Below are positions 35,279 through 43,959 of a DNA stretch of 64,000 bases, in pieces. How positions within the stretch are numbered: the first letter of the stretch is position 1; the number at the start of each line of letters is the position of its first letter. The DNA is taken from positions 1 to 64,000 of the forward strand of contig JAIYAP010000029.1 of assembly GCA_027488935.1 (NCBI GenBank), given 5' to 3'. A model generated the notes under the pieces. It was not told where the DNA came from. It ran no database searches and saw only the letters and a program-made list of their open reading frames with translations. The position numbers and the translations under genes are program-made. Source of the stretch: Saprospiraceae bacterium (GTDB lineage: Bacteria; Bacteroidota; Bacteroidia; Chitinophagales; Saprospiraceae).

Positions 35279-36586
35279 TTAATGTTTCCAGGAATCGCGC
35301 TCGGCAGACATTGCCCACGCGGCTCCATTATTTTCAATGGCATTAAACATGGGTAGCCATTCGTTTGGTCCAGCCGATTGTGTCAGAATTTCATGGCGAC
35401 GCAATTGCAGGATGATATCGAGTGGGTTGATCAGTACGGGACAAGCTTCGACACAGGCATTGCAGGTCGTACAGGCGTGCAATTCTTCGGGTGTAATATA
35501 ATCGAACAGGCTTTTGCCGTCATTGTAACTTTCGAGGGTTTGTGTGCCGCTGTCCAGGTTTTTGCCAATTTCATCTGCGCGATCGCGCACATCCATCATG
35601 ATTTTGCGGGGCGAGAGTTTTTTACCGGTCAGGTTGGCGGGGCAAGCTGCCGTACAGCGGCCGCATTCCGTACAGGAATAGGCTTGTAAAACTTGTTGCC
35701 AAGGGAGTGAAAAAACGTCATTGGCTCCGAATTCAGGCAAATCACTGGTGGCATTTGCATCAGGCGTATCAAGGCCCATCATAATGCGCACTTCTTTTTG
35801 TACTTCGGGCATATTGGACATTTCTCCCTTTTCGGTGAGACGGGCATACCAGGTACTTGGAAATGCTAAAATGATGTGTAAATGTTTAGAATAAGGCAAA
35901 TAAACCAGGAAGCCGAACACGGTCATTATATGTAGCCACCATCCGAATCGTTCTATTCCAATTACGATCGGAGTGTCCAAGGCACCAAACAAGGTTGGTC
36001 CAAGCCAGGAACTTACTGCAAAAGCGCCCGTTGGGTGGTAATGTTCCAGGCCGCGTAGTTGAAGTGCTTTGTCGCCACCATTCATGCAAAAAATGCCAAT
36101 GATTAGTACGATTTCAGCCAATAGGATGTAGTTTGCATCGCGAAAAGGAAAGCCTTTGAGTTCGGGTTTTTGGAAACGGGCTACTTTCCATACATTTCGG
36201 CGCGATAAAAAAATCAGGGTGGCCACAAAAGCGAGCACTGACAAGATTTCAATGGTACTAATTACAAAGGTATAAAACCCGCCTAAAAAAGGCGCAAAGA
36301 ACCGATGTGTGCCAAAGATGCCATCCACAAAGATTTCAATCAATTCAACCTGGGTAATTACAAACGCGACATACAGGAAGAGGTGTAAAAAGGCAGGGAG
36401 CCAGTTTTTGAACATTTTTTGCTGTCCAAGGGCGACTAAAAAAGTGTTTTTCCAGCGCAAGGAAGGGTTGCCAGTTGCCTTTTCGGGCTTACCTAACATG
36501 ATATTGCGTCTGATTCGGTAGAATCCTTTAAAAGCAAACCAGGCAGCAGTTGCAGAAATCAGGATAAAAAGGATAGATTGTAGCAT
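35279..36586 (-). CDS. Membrane (Fe-S)-binding protein with two 4Fe-4S clusters (HdrC/NarI-like)
   Basis: 435 residues. Five to six TM helices (about 5-20, 65-85, 105-130, 155-175, 210-235) resemble the DUF3483/NarI-type cytochrome module, with His residues that could ligate haem. The C-terminal half carries two cubane motifs: CTECGRCTAACPANLTG (about 307-323) and CTTCNACVEACPVLINP (about 378-394). It should pass electrons between the quinone pool and the CCG-domain partner at 31082-31861. A near-match promoter box is at about 36646 (one base off). It is the first gene of the minus-strand run that ends at 28982. Confidence 0.88.
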   Translation of the reverse strand: MLQSILFILISATAAWFAFKGFYRIRRNIMLGKPEKATGNPSLRWKNTFLVALGQQKMFKNWLPAFLHLFLYVAFVITQVELIEIFVDGIFGTHRFFAPFLGGFYTFVISTIEILSVLAFVATLIFLSRRNVWKVARFQKPELKGFPFRDANYILLAEIVLIIGIFCMNGGDKALQLRGLEHYHPTGAFAVSSWLGPTLFGALDTPIVIGIERFGWWLHIMTVFGFLVYLPYSKHLHIILAFPSTWYARLTEKGEMSNMPEVQKEVRIMMGLDTPDANATSDLPEFGANDVFSLPWQQVLQAYSCTECGRCTAACPANLTGKKLSPRKIMMDVRDRADEIGKNLDSGTQTLESYNDGKSLFDYITPEELHACTTCNACVEACPVLINPLDIILQLRRHEILTQSAGPNEWLPMFNAIENNGAAWAMSAERDSWKH

Positions 36587-36728
36587 AAAACTGGCAACGA
36601 TTCGTGGGCCATGCCCGTCTGAATAAAAAAAAAGATTTATTGGGCGAAAAGTACAGCGATAAGCACGGACTTTTGCAGAAAAATAACGATCAAGTTTTAC
36701 GGCATCTTAAAAAATAAATGCTTTCACC

Positions 36729-37229
36729 ATGCGCATCCTCGACGATCGGCAAATCCGGCAAAAAATCAAACGCATCGCTATTGAAATAATCGAACGGCAT
36801 TACGATGAGCCGGAATTGATTTTAGCGGGTTTGAACAAAAATGGCCAGGGTTTTGCCCGGCTTTTAGAAAACGAACTGACACCTATTGCCCCGGCCTCCA
36901 TGAAAATAACCATGACGGGCATTCACCTGAACCCAAGTAATCCGGTGGCATACGATCCTTACATCGATTTGCCCTTTGAGACGTTGGAAAACAAGCCCAT
37001 TTTAATCATAGACGATGTTGCCAACACGGGGCGTACTATTTTTTACGCAGTACAACCCTTACTCAAGGTAGTACCCAAGTGCGTGGAAGTGGTGGTTTTG
37101 GTTGATCGCAAGCACAAACTATTCCCGGTTAATGCCGATTATGTTGGATTGGCATTAGCGACTACCTTGTTAGACAACATAGAAGTGCGCATTTTGGATG
37201 TACCCGAAATGGCTGTTTACCTGGTTTAG
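36729..37229 (+). CDS. Phosphoribosyltransferase (PyrR/Hpt-like)
   Basis: 166 residues. The PRPP-binding motif is ILIIDDVANTGRTIFYA (about 97-113), and GLNKNGQGFARLLENEL (about 34-50) is the first loop. The fold is type I PRTase. Base specificity cannot be assigned; PyrR-like and hypoxanthine PRTases are both possible. It ends 7 nt before the stop of the convergent ccmE gene and stands alone. Confidence 0.86.
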   Translation: MRILDDRQIRQKIKRIAIEIIERHYDEPELILAGLNKNGQGFARLLENELTPIAPASMKITMTGIHLNPSNPVAYDPYIDLPFETLENKPILIIDDVANTGRTIFYAVQPLLKVVPKCVEVVVLVDRKHKLFPVNADYVGLALATTLLDNIEVRILDVPEMAVYLV

Positions 37230-37236
37230 GGCGTGG

Positions 37237-37632
37237 TTAGCTCTTTTTTTCCCGCACGTACACTTCCTGATCTTTATATTTAGAAGGGCATTTAAGGAGC
37301 ATATCAGACGCCTGGAAGACATCTCCTTCCATTTGGCCGGTCAGCACAATTTGTTCCGAGCGTTCAAAATCTTGTGGTTTTGCGGCTTTTAATACCACTT
37401 GACGAACCTCTCCTGCATCATCTTTCAGGTAAAAAGCCAGTAAATTGGCGTTTTTTTCTGGGTTGTATTCGACAGGGCGGTCTTTAACCAGTTGGCCAAC
37501 CAGTTTTACCGGTGCATTATTCTTAGCCGCTTGGGTAAAATTGGCATAAGTTGTGACATCCTTACTGGCAGTAATCAGAATTCCAATAGCAACCGCAACA
37601 ATCAGGATGGCAATAAGGTGAGACTTTTTCAT
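37237..37632 (-). CDS. ccmE: Cytochrome c maturation protein CcmE, CXXXY variant
   Basis: 131 residues from the ATG at 37632; the longer frame would run through the divergent promoter region. One N-terminal TM helix (6-22) is followed by the OB-fold (VKLVGQLVKDRPVEYNP, LTGQMEGDVFQASDMLLK). The haem chaperone CcmE of proteobacteria binds haem covalently through His in HDENY. Here the position is Cys115 in CPSKY, giving Cys115-x3-Tyr119, the CXXXY type described in Desulfovibrio and archaea. So it is a variant, not a defective gene. No other ccm gene is in the window. Confidence 0.85.
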   Translation of the reverse strand: MKKSHLIAILIVAVAIGILITASKDVTTYANFTQAAKNNAPVKLVGQLVKDRPVEYNPEKNANLLAFYLKDDAGEVRQVVLKAAKPQDFERSEQIVLTGQMEGDVFQASDMLLKCPSKYKDQEVYVREKKS

Positions 37633-37656
37633 GTTATTGTTTTTTATAATCTTGCA

Positions 37657-37694
37657 CAAATTTACGGATAAAACAGTTTTTTTCGTTACTTTTG
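37657..37694. promoter_or_regulatory. Divergent promoter boxes between ccmE and the receiver-AraC gene
   Basis: TAAATTTG on the minus strand (37657-37664) faces ccmE, and TACTTTTG on the plus strand (37687-37694) faces the regulator gene. The two -7 elements are 22 nt apart, so the promoters overlap and may exclude each other. Clear -33 boxes were not found. Confidence 0.5.
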
Positions 37695-37747
37695 CAAGAA
37701 TACGCATCTTAAGTTTCAAAATAATCATTTGTCAGCGCTTCTTAACG

Positions 37748-39313
37748 ATGATGGTACATCGCAAAGTATATTTTATTTGTCTGTTTTGGGCAAGTGTCTT
37801 GGGGTTACAGGCCCAAAGTCGCGCTTTACAGGACACCCTCAACAATCGGGTGATGTTGTTGGGTGCATTATTGCAATCTGGCAATAGCGAGCAAGCGCAA
37901 ATAGAGGCCGAGTGGTATCGTGATTTTATAAGTCGACACCGGTTGCCGATTCAACCGGAGGCGCTTACGCTCATTTCGGGTATTTACAAAGCAAATAAGG
38001 ATGAACGCAGCGCAACTTTGATGTTGTCGGAAGCGGAATTAAGTGCGCGCCGTGATCCAAATCCGGTAACAAAAGCGGCATTGTTAAGTGTTTTAGTCAA
38101 AGAATGTGCGCGTTGGGACCTGCCAGAATTGGCACTTGCCACCCAGCAAATGTTGAGTATAGCCCAAGATTCTATTCGTACCCGGGCTCAACGGAAAGAT
38201 AAAGTCCAGGTAAAACTGCAGTTAGATTCTCTGGTGGCACTTCGGAAAAAGGAGTTGGCTATCCAGGAGCAATATTTTCAAGTAGATCGCAATAAAGCGT
38301 ACATTCTTGGCAGTGTATTAGGGTTTGTATTTTTTGCATTAGTACTCGTTAATTTGCGCAATGTTCGTCTTTGGCGCAAGCGGTTTCAAAAGAAAGAAAT
38401 GGAAATGGCTTTGTTACAGGCACAACCCGATGTTCTTCCGGTAAATTTGTCTACGCAAACTGCCATAATGGAGGAAATGCCTGTATTGGGAGCAGACGTT
38501 GCACCAATTTTATCACCCGCAAGTCCGGCAAATGCCTGGTTTGGCGGCGAGCATCCCGAACAAATCGCTTTAATTATAGAACCCAATCGGCAGATTGTGT
38601 TGTATTTGAAGTCATTACTTGCCGACCGATTTCAAATTGAAACGGCTCGAACGCCCTATGAGGGTTTACAAATGGCCAATTCAATCTTGCCAGACCTAAT
38701 TGTTTGTGATGCAATTTTAAATGGTAAAACGGGTATAGACGTGGCACGTCAATTGAAATTATCAGAAAAAACCAGTCATATTCCGATCGTTTTATTGAGT
38801 GATCACCACGGAAATGAAGGCAAATTGGATGCTTTGCGCGCGGGTGCGGACGTATGGTTTACGCGACCGATTCTGGATGATCATTTTGATGCTTCCATCC
38901 AGCGCTTGATTGATAGTCGAAAAGTAAAGCATACCCTGTTTCAGCGTTTTTTGCATTTGTATTTTACAGAAAACCGGATCGCCATCGAGGATCCCTTTCT
39001 GTCGCAAACCGTTCAGTATGTTGAACAAAACCTATCGGATCCCAATTTTACTGCGGAGGAAATTGCCCGAAAAATGCAGTTGACCAAGCAGCATTATTTT
39101 AAAAAGTTACTGGTTTTGACGGGCAAAGAACCGGTACAGTTAATTCGGGAAATGCGATTAGAAAAGGCAAAATCCTTGCTAGAAAAACGTGCGGGCACAC
39201 CGCAAGCCATATCCGAATTGGTTGGATTTAGCAGCCCGGGCACGTTTTCCTTAGCCTTCAAGGAGTATTTTGGTGAAAATACCTTATTATTAAATATTGA
39301 ATACAGGCGTTAA
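37748..39313 (+). CDS. Membrane-tethered receiver domain fused to AraC-type HTH, no kinase
   Basis: 521 residues from tandem ATGs at 37748/37751. A signal/TM segment (about 5-20, VYFICLFWASVLGLQAQ) leads to a TPR-like periplasmic region (about 25-175), then one TM helix (about 183-205). After a short linker a receiver domain (about 272-390) has phospho-acceptor Asp near 320 (DLIVCDAILN), and an AraC/HTH_18 domain closes the protein (about 420-521, ARKMQLTKQHYFKKL). Hybrid two-component proteins of Bacteroidota have this order but include a histidine kinase between TM and receiver. Here it is absent, so a separate kinase or a phosphorylation-independent mode is needed. Confidence 0.85.
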   Translation: MMVHRKVYFICLFWASVLGLQAQSRALQDTLNNRVMLLGALLQSGNSEQAQIEAEWYRDFISRHRLPIQPEALTLISGIYKANKDERSATLMLSEAELSARRDPNPVTKAALLSVLVKECARWDLPELALATQQMLSIAQDSIRTRAQRKDKVQVKLQLDSLVALRKKELAIQEQYFQVDRNKAYILGSVLGFVFFALVLVNLRNVRLWRKRFQKKEMEMALLQAQPDVLPVNLSTQTAIMEEMPVLGADVAPILSPASPANAWFGGEHPEQIALIIEPNRQIVLYLKSLLADRFQIETARTPYEGLQMANSILPDLIVCDAILNGKTGIDVARQLKLSEKTSHIPIVLLSDHHGNEGKLDALRAGADVWFTRPILDDHFDASIQRLIDSRKVKHTLFQRFLHLYFTENRIAIEDPFLSQTVQYVEQNLSDPNFTAEEIARKMQLTKQHYFKKLLVLTGKEPVQLIREMRLEKAKSLLEKRAGTPQAISELVGFSSPGTFSLAFKEYFGENTLLLNIEYRR

Positions 39314-39319
39314 GGCTTC

Positions 39320-40528
39320 TTACCGCAGTTTTGCCAATACGGATTTCATCCGGCTGATGGCTTCGCGCAACTGCTCTTCCGAAGCAGCGTAGCTCAACCG
39401 GAAACTGTTGGGGTCGCCGAAAGCAGCGCCAGATACAAGTCCAACATAAGCATTGGACATAATATAATCACAGAAATCGTCGGCATTTCGAATGGTGGTA
39501 ATACCATCAGTTTGACCAAAAAAGGCGCTTACATCCGGGAAAACATAAAATGCTCCATCGGGGTGGTTGGTTTTGATGCCTGGAATTTCCTGTAACAATG
39601 AAAGGACAATATCGCGTCGTTCGCGAAAGGCTTCGCGCATCGCATAAGTAGGTTCCATATCACTCATCAGTGCCACGGCCCCTGCCTTTTGGCCAAAAGA
39701 AGAAGCACCACTGGTAACCTGGCCTTGAATTTTAGAGCAGGCATCTGCGATGAATTTTGGTGCGCCCATGTACCCCAAACGCCAGCCGGTCATTGCAAAG
39801 CCTTTTGCATACCCATTGATGGTGATGGTGCGGTCTTTTACCGAATCGATACTGCCAATGCTTACGTGCTCATGGGTGAAATTTATATATTCATAAATTT
39901 CATCGCTGATAACGTACACGTGGGGGTGTTGGGCAAGTACTGCTGCATATGCCTCCAATTCTTGGCGTGTGAATACCGTTCCAGTTGGATTACAAGGAGA
40001 GGAGAAAATAAGGAATTTGGTGCGTGGCGTGATTGCTGCTGCTAATTGTACGGGCGTTGGTTTAAAATCCTGGTCAACGCCGGCAAATACTTCTACGGGT
40101 ATGCCTCCTGCCATTTTTACAATTTCAAGATAAGAAACCCAATAGGGTGCAAACAAAATTGCTTCATCACCCGGATTGAGCAAGGCCTGGCAAAGGTTGT
40201 AAACGGTTTGTTTAGCACCATTGCTTACGACAATTTGATCGGGCTGATAGTCCAATTGATTATCGCGCTTAAACTTTTCGCTGATGGCCTTGATGAGTTC
40301 AGGCAAGCCAGGAACAGGCGTATATTTGGTATACCCGTCTTTGAGGGCTTGGTAAGCGGCTTCCTTGATATGATCTGGTGTGTCAAAATCGGGTTCGCCC
40401 AAACTAAGGCTGATGACATCGTGGCCCAAAGCGCGTAGTTCGCGTGCCATCCGCGCCATTTTAAGGGTTTCGGACTCAGAAAGGCTTTGAACACGCTCCG
40501 AGAGGATACTGGTAATCGTTGCAGACAT
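39320..40528 (-). CDS. aspC: PLP-dependent aspartate aminotransferase (class I)
   Basis: 402 residues from the ATG at 40528. The family landmarks are SLGEPDFDTP at the N-terminus, YGKYTPVPGLPEL-like 'DGYTKYTPVPGLPEL', SNGAKQ, the PLP site NGYAKGFAMTGWRLGY with the Schiff-base Lys (about 238), and GDPNSFRLSYA near the C-terminus. It is subgroup Ib (AspB/AspC-like), transferring amino groups between aspartate or related amino acids and 2-oxoglutarate. A full promoter sits upstream. It converges with the receiver-AraC gene with a 6-nt gap. Confidence 0.93.
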   Translation of the reverse strand: MSATITSILSERVQSLSESETLKMARMARELRALGHDVISLSLGEPDFDTPDHIKEAAYQALKDGYTKYTPVPGLPELIKAISEKFKRDNQLDYQPDQIVVSNGAKQTVYNLCQALLNPGDEAILFAPYWVSYLEIVKMAGGIPVEVFAGVDQDFKPTPVQLAAAITPRTKFLIFSSPCNPTGTVFTRQELEAYAAVLAQHPHVYVISDEIYEYINFTHEHVSIGSIDSVKDRTITINGYAKGFAMTGWRLGYMGAPKFIADACSKIQGQVTSGASSFGQKAGAVALMSDMEPTYAMREAFRERRDIVLSLLQEIPGIKTNHPDGAFYVFPDVSAFFGQTDGITTIRNADDFCDYIMSNAYVGLVSGAAFGDPNSFRLSYAASEEQLREAISRMKSVLAKLR

Positions 40529-40560
40529 GGAATATGATTTTGATATTAAAGAAAGCATTG

Positions 40561-40592
40561 CAAAGGTAGCGAGAAAATCTGTTTGCCTCAAA
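40561..40592 (-). promoter_or_regulatory. Consensus promoter of the aminotransferase gene
   Basis: On the minus strand TTTG (40589-40592) is followed after 20 nt by TACCTTTG (40561-40568), an exact match to the housekeeping consensus. ATG at 40528. Confidence 0.82.
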
Positions 40593-40738
40593 TCGCATTT
40601 GGTCGAACTTGTTACCGAAATAGGGGTATGTATATTGTTTGTCTGTCGGATAAACCCTAAAAGTCATTGAATGATTGCGTTGAAGACCCTACATTTGAGC
40701 TGATATTGGATCTTAAACAATCAATCAAAATCACAACT

Positions 40739-41752
40739 ATGGCACGACTAACCACTTTTTCACGCTTACTAATAACGATTGCGATCGTTGTGGGCGTTTT
40801 TTTTGCAGTAAGAACTTTTTTTCCGAACTTAGGGAAATCCGGTGCAAGTTCTGAAACGACAACAACAACAACCGAGCAACCAACAGGTTCCGAAACTGCT
40901 TCAAATACTAGCGGCGGCAGTGGCGCAACGACCTGGGGTAAATCTAGCAGTTTTACTCCCGCGGCATTTAATTACACCGCTACACCGCCTTCTAACGGTA
41001 AGTTAAAGGGCGTTGTTGAATTGGGCGCAACGGGCTTTAATTCTTTCATTATCAGGGTAGATGCGCAAAAAAACTGGAAACTGGAGAAAGCAGAATATGG
41101 GGCATCTTTGGTGTATGAAAAATTGGCGACAGATGATGATGTTAAAAGTGGACTAAAGCGCTATATCGCTGATATGTTGGGTTATGGTGTTGGCCCGAAG
41201 GATATTCACTTTGTGATTAGTTCGGGTGCTAAAAAAGTTGAAATTACCCAAAAAATCAGCGATCAGTTGAAAGGAATGAGCTACTTCGTAAACGAGGTAA
41301 CACCGCAGCAAGAGGCTCAATTGGCTTTGCGGGCGGCACTCCCGAATGCTTATCGGAGTAAGGCGTTTGTGGTAGATATTGGCTCAGGCAATACTAAAAT
41401 TTCCTGGGTGCCAGGAGGGGCATTGGAAGCGCCGGGTGCAAAATATTTTCAAAACAACTTGAGTGACAATGCAGTGTATCAAGAAGTTAGCGGCAAAGCA
41501 AAGCAAGTTCCTTCCAATTTACGGGAAACCTGTTTTATCATTGGTGGTATTCCTTATGAGTTGGCCAAACAGGTACGGAATGGTAAAGAGCGTTATACCG
41601 TTTTAAAAGCGCCAGCCGATTATAAAGCCGATGGCGAGAAACAGAAAGCTGGCCTGAATATTTATGCAGCAGTAGCCGATGCCACGGGTTGTAAGCAATT
41701 TGTGTTCGATTGGGATGCCAACTTTACAATTGGGTTTTTATTGAACTTATAG
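40739..41752 (+). CDS. Membrane-anchored actin-fold (ASKHA/Ppx-like) protein, unknown role
   Basis: 337 residues from the ATG at 40739. One TM helix (about 8-26) and a Thr/Ser/Gly-rich linker (about 35-75) precede a domain with two phosphate-binding loops in the actin/Ppx-GppA style: VVELGATGFNSFIIRV (about 101-116) and VVDIGSGNTKISWV (about 224-237), 120 residues apart. 'EYGASLVYEKLATD' resembles the catalytic region of Ppx. The C-terminal subdomain is short. Orientation by the positive-inside rule is unclear. The family may hydrolyse nucleotides or polyphosphate, or bind without catalysis; this is inference. The 5' extension of the longer frame from 40667 looks non-coding. Confidence 0.72.
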   Translation: MARLTTFSRLLITIAIVVGVFFAVRTFFPNLGKSGASSETTTTTTEQPTGSETASNTSGGSGATTWGKSSSFTPAAFNYTATPPSNGKLKGVVELGATGFNSFIIRVDAQKNWKLEKAEYGASLVYEKLATDDDVKSGLKRYIADMLGYGVGPKDIHFVISSGAKKVEITQKISDQLKGMSYFVNEVTPQQEAQLALRAALPNAYRSKAFVVDIGSGNTKISWVPGGALEAPGAKYFQNNLSDNAVYQEVSGKAKQVPSNLRETCFIIGGIPYELAKQVRNGKERYTVLKAPADYKADGEKQKAGLNIYAAVADATGCKQFVFDWDANFTIGFLLNL

Positions 41753-41825
41753 ACGCTTTTTTGCGTTAATTAATTGAAACGAGGTTTGCGTGCAATCCGA
41801 ATGTTTGAAAAAACAACGGAAGTGC

Positions 41826-41854
41826 TTGCAAGTCTCGTTTTTTTATTATATTTG
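41826..41854 (+). promoter_or_regulatory. Consensus promoter of 41953-42321
   Basis: TTG (41826-41828), 18 nt, then TATATTTG (41847-41854). The predicted start is near 41861. Confidence 0.7.
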
Positions 41855-41952
41855 GCTTTCAGTTTGTTTTTGAGGTGAACAAATTGCGCTATAGCAGCGT
41901 TAAGATAGAAATGAACGTTCATTTGATTATTGACCAATTAAAAATTTGCACT

Positions 41953-42321
41953 ATGAACAAACAAAAAATGCTTCAAAATTTGGGCGAATTAGTTTTATTG
42001 GGTGGACTTTCTGTATTGGCGATTGCAGCGGGCAGTTCCCAATGGCTCTATTTTATGCTTATCGCTATTGTGTTATTGTTATTTTTCACCCAGGATCGGC
42101 TGATTGGATTGTTTGTCGCAGGGTGGGTTGGTATTTTTGCTTTTTATCTCACTTTTTCGGGTGTATCTCCGTTGTTCAATCTAGAAACAAAAAGCGTGGG
42201 CCTGGCTTCCGTGTTTGGGCAGGAATCCTTGTTAGGGACTGCAACGTTAATAGTGGCAGTTGTTTTATTTTTGAAATACCGTCGTAAAAATGAACCGGTG
42301 CCTAGTTTAGGTGGCAATTAA
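41953..42321 (+). CDS. Small four-helix membrane protein, unknown function
   Basis: 122 residues from the ATG at 41953; the longer GTG frame from 41875 begins only 20 nt after the -7 element and its extra 26 residues are not membrane-like, so I prefer the shorter start. About four hydrophobic segments (10-28, 31-46, 50-70, 92-110) and a basic C-terminal tail (KYRRKNEP) put the C-terminus in the cytoplasm. No family recognised. A bidirectional hairpin terminator follows. Confidence 0.65.
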   Translation: MNKQKMLQNLGELVLLGGLSVLAIAAGSSQWLYFMLIAIVLLLFFTQDRLIGLFVAGWVGIFAFYLTFSGVSPLFNLETKSVGLASVFGQESLLGTATLIVAVVLFLKYRRKNEPVPSLGGN

Positions 42322-42336
42322 GTTTGTTAAATCAGA

Positions 42337-42372
42337 AAATCCGTTCCGGCTATTTCAGGTCGGAACGGATTT
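42337..42372. terminator. Bidirectional terminator between 41953 gene and rtcB
   Basis: AAATCCGTTCCG (42337-42348) pairs perfectly with CGGAACGGATTT (42361-42372), loop 12 nt. On the minus strand TTTTC follows; on the plus strand the tail is CTTATTTA. It serves both convergent genes. Confidence 0.8.
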
Positions 42373-42392
42373 CTTATTTAAAATCGGTGCTG

Positions 42393-43808
42393 TTAATCTT
42401 CCCGAGTGCCATCATCGGCCATCCGGACCATTTTTGGTGAAAATTCGGCAACCGTAGCGACTAATTCCGTTTGGGCAGCCATTACTTTTCGGATGTCTTT
42501 ATACGCCATGGGTGCTTCGTCCAGCCCGGCTCCAATCAGGGTTACCCCCATATTTTTCAAAATGGCTTTTAGTTCAGACTTTTGGATGTTTTTGATGGCT
42601 TTGGTGCGGCTCATTTGGCGTCCGGCACCGTGCGAGGCAGAGTTAATTGCATCTGAATTCCCTAACCCACGCACCAAAAATCCTGGTGCCGTCATACTTC
42701 CGGGAATAATTCCCATCACGTCTTTCGATGCAGGAGTTGCCCCTTTTCGGTGCACGATGCATTCTTCTCCGTTCAGCATTTCCTTCCAAGCAAAGTTGTG
42801 GTGGTTTTCGACTTTTGCAATAACCGTTCCTCCAGTTGCCAACGCCAGTTTTTGGTGAATCACCTCATGACATGCCGAAGCGTAATCACCTGCAAGGTTC
42901 ATCGCTAACCAATATTCTTGTCCGGCCTCCGTATTCAAATCAAGGTAAGCCAGGTTGGATGCTGCGGGTGGTAATTTACAAAGCGACTTCGCTAAATTCG
43001 TGTAATATCCTGCAATCATTGCGCCCATTCCGCGGGAGCCAGAGTGTGTTAGCAGCGCCAGGTATTTACCTTTTTCTACCCCTAATGCTGCATCGCTTTC
43101 TGCAAATTCGATGATACCCCATTCTACAAAGTGGTTGCCACTTCCGGACGACCCTAATTGGTTGTAAGCGCGATCCTTCAGTGCATAAATGAATTTGGTC
43201 ATGTTGAACTCTGGACGGTCTAATACTGCATGTTCTGTTCGTTTTTGGGCTTCAAAGCCATTTCCGGCACCAAAACGCGTGTGTTCAAGCAGTATTTTCT
43301 TGTAAAGCCCCGTATGCTCATAAAAATGAGATTCTGGGATATCAAAAACAGACAATGCCATTCGGCACCCGATATCCACCCCTACGCCATAAGGAATAAT
43401 GGTGTTTCGGGTGGCCAACACACCGCCGATCGGCAGTCCATAACCTTGGTGCGCATCGGGCATGAGGGCTCCAGCAATGCTCACAGGCAATCGCATGGCC
43501 ATGTTCATTTGGTCGATAGCGCCTTTTTCGATGTTTTCGGCACCAAAAATGGTATAATCCATGGAGTTTTCCAGCAAAGTAATGGTATCATCCTGTGGAG
43601 TAGCGGAAGCTGCAATAAGTGCAGTCGCTAGTTTTTTAAGGATTGGGTCGTTCAAATATTGCTCTGGCTTTTCAAGGAGTAATTGAAATACGGCGGTTAG
43701 TTTTTCACGGCTATAGCTTTTGTAAGCAGCGTTCGCAATTTTAAGTGCTATGCCGAGGATTTTACCTTCTGTAAAGCCCATTGTCAGCAAATCAGTTCCT
43801 TTAAACAT
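42393..43808 (-). CDS. rtcB: RNA-splicing ligase RtcB
   Basis: 471 residues from the ATG at 43808; the open frame upstream is long but not RtcB-like. RtcB joins 2',3'-cyclic phosphate or 3'-phosphate RNA ends to 5'-OH ends using GTP and Mn2+. The metal-binding and guanylation motifs are visible: PDAHQGYGLPIGG, GVGVDIGCRMALS (Cys ligand), LGSSGSGNHFVEWG, THSGSRGMG and the GMP-His motif SHGAGRQMSR (about 386-395). No archease or RtcA is adjacent. Length is typical for the bacterial RtcB subgroup. Confidence 0.95.
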   Translation of the reverse strand: MFKGTDLLTMGFTEGKILGIALKIANAAYKSYSREKLTAVFQLLLEKPEQYLNDPILKKLATALIAASATPQDDTITLLENSMDYTIFGAENIEKGAIDQMNMAMRLPVSIAGALMPDAHQGYGLPIGGVLATRNTIIPYGVGVDIGCRMALSVFDIPESHFYEHTGLYKKILLEHTRFGAGNGFEAQKRTEHAVLDRPEFNMTKFIYALKDRAYNQLGSSGSGNHFVEWGIIEFAESDAALGVEKGKYLALLTHSGSRGMGAMIAGYYTNLAKSLCKLPPAASNLAYLDLNTEAGQEYWLAMNLAGDYASACHEVIHQKLALATGGTVIAKVENHHNFAWKEMLNGEECIVHRKGATPASKDVMGIIPGSMTAPGFLVRGLGNSDAINSASHGAGRQMSRTKAIKNIQKSELKAILKNMGVTLIGAGLDEAPMAYKDIRKVMAAQTELVATVAEFSPKMVRMADDGTRED

Positions 43809-43959
43809 ATTGATCTTGTTTTGTTGGGGTAAAGGTGGGTAGTGTACTGCGCAATGGGCTTGCGTAGTACAAAGAAGTTGAAAAAATATTTTTTGGTGAA
43901 AGATGAAGCGTCTGTACTCAATGCCAAAACAGATGAACTGACACGTCTTCAAAGGCCAT

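Noticed and set aside
37237-37632. ccmE as a broken gene because it lacks the haem-binding His
   Set aside because: The Cys-x3-Tyr motif in its place is a known functional variant, and the frame is intact.
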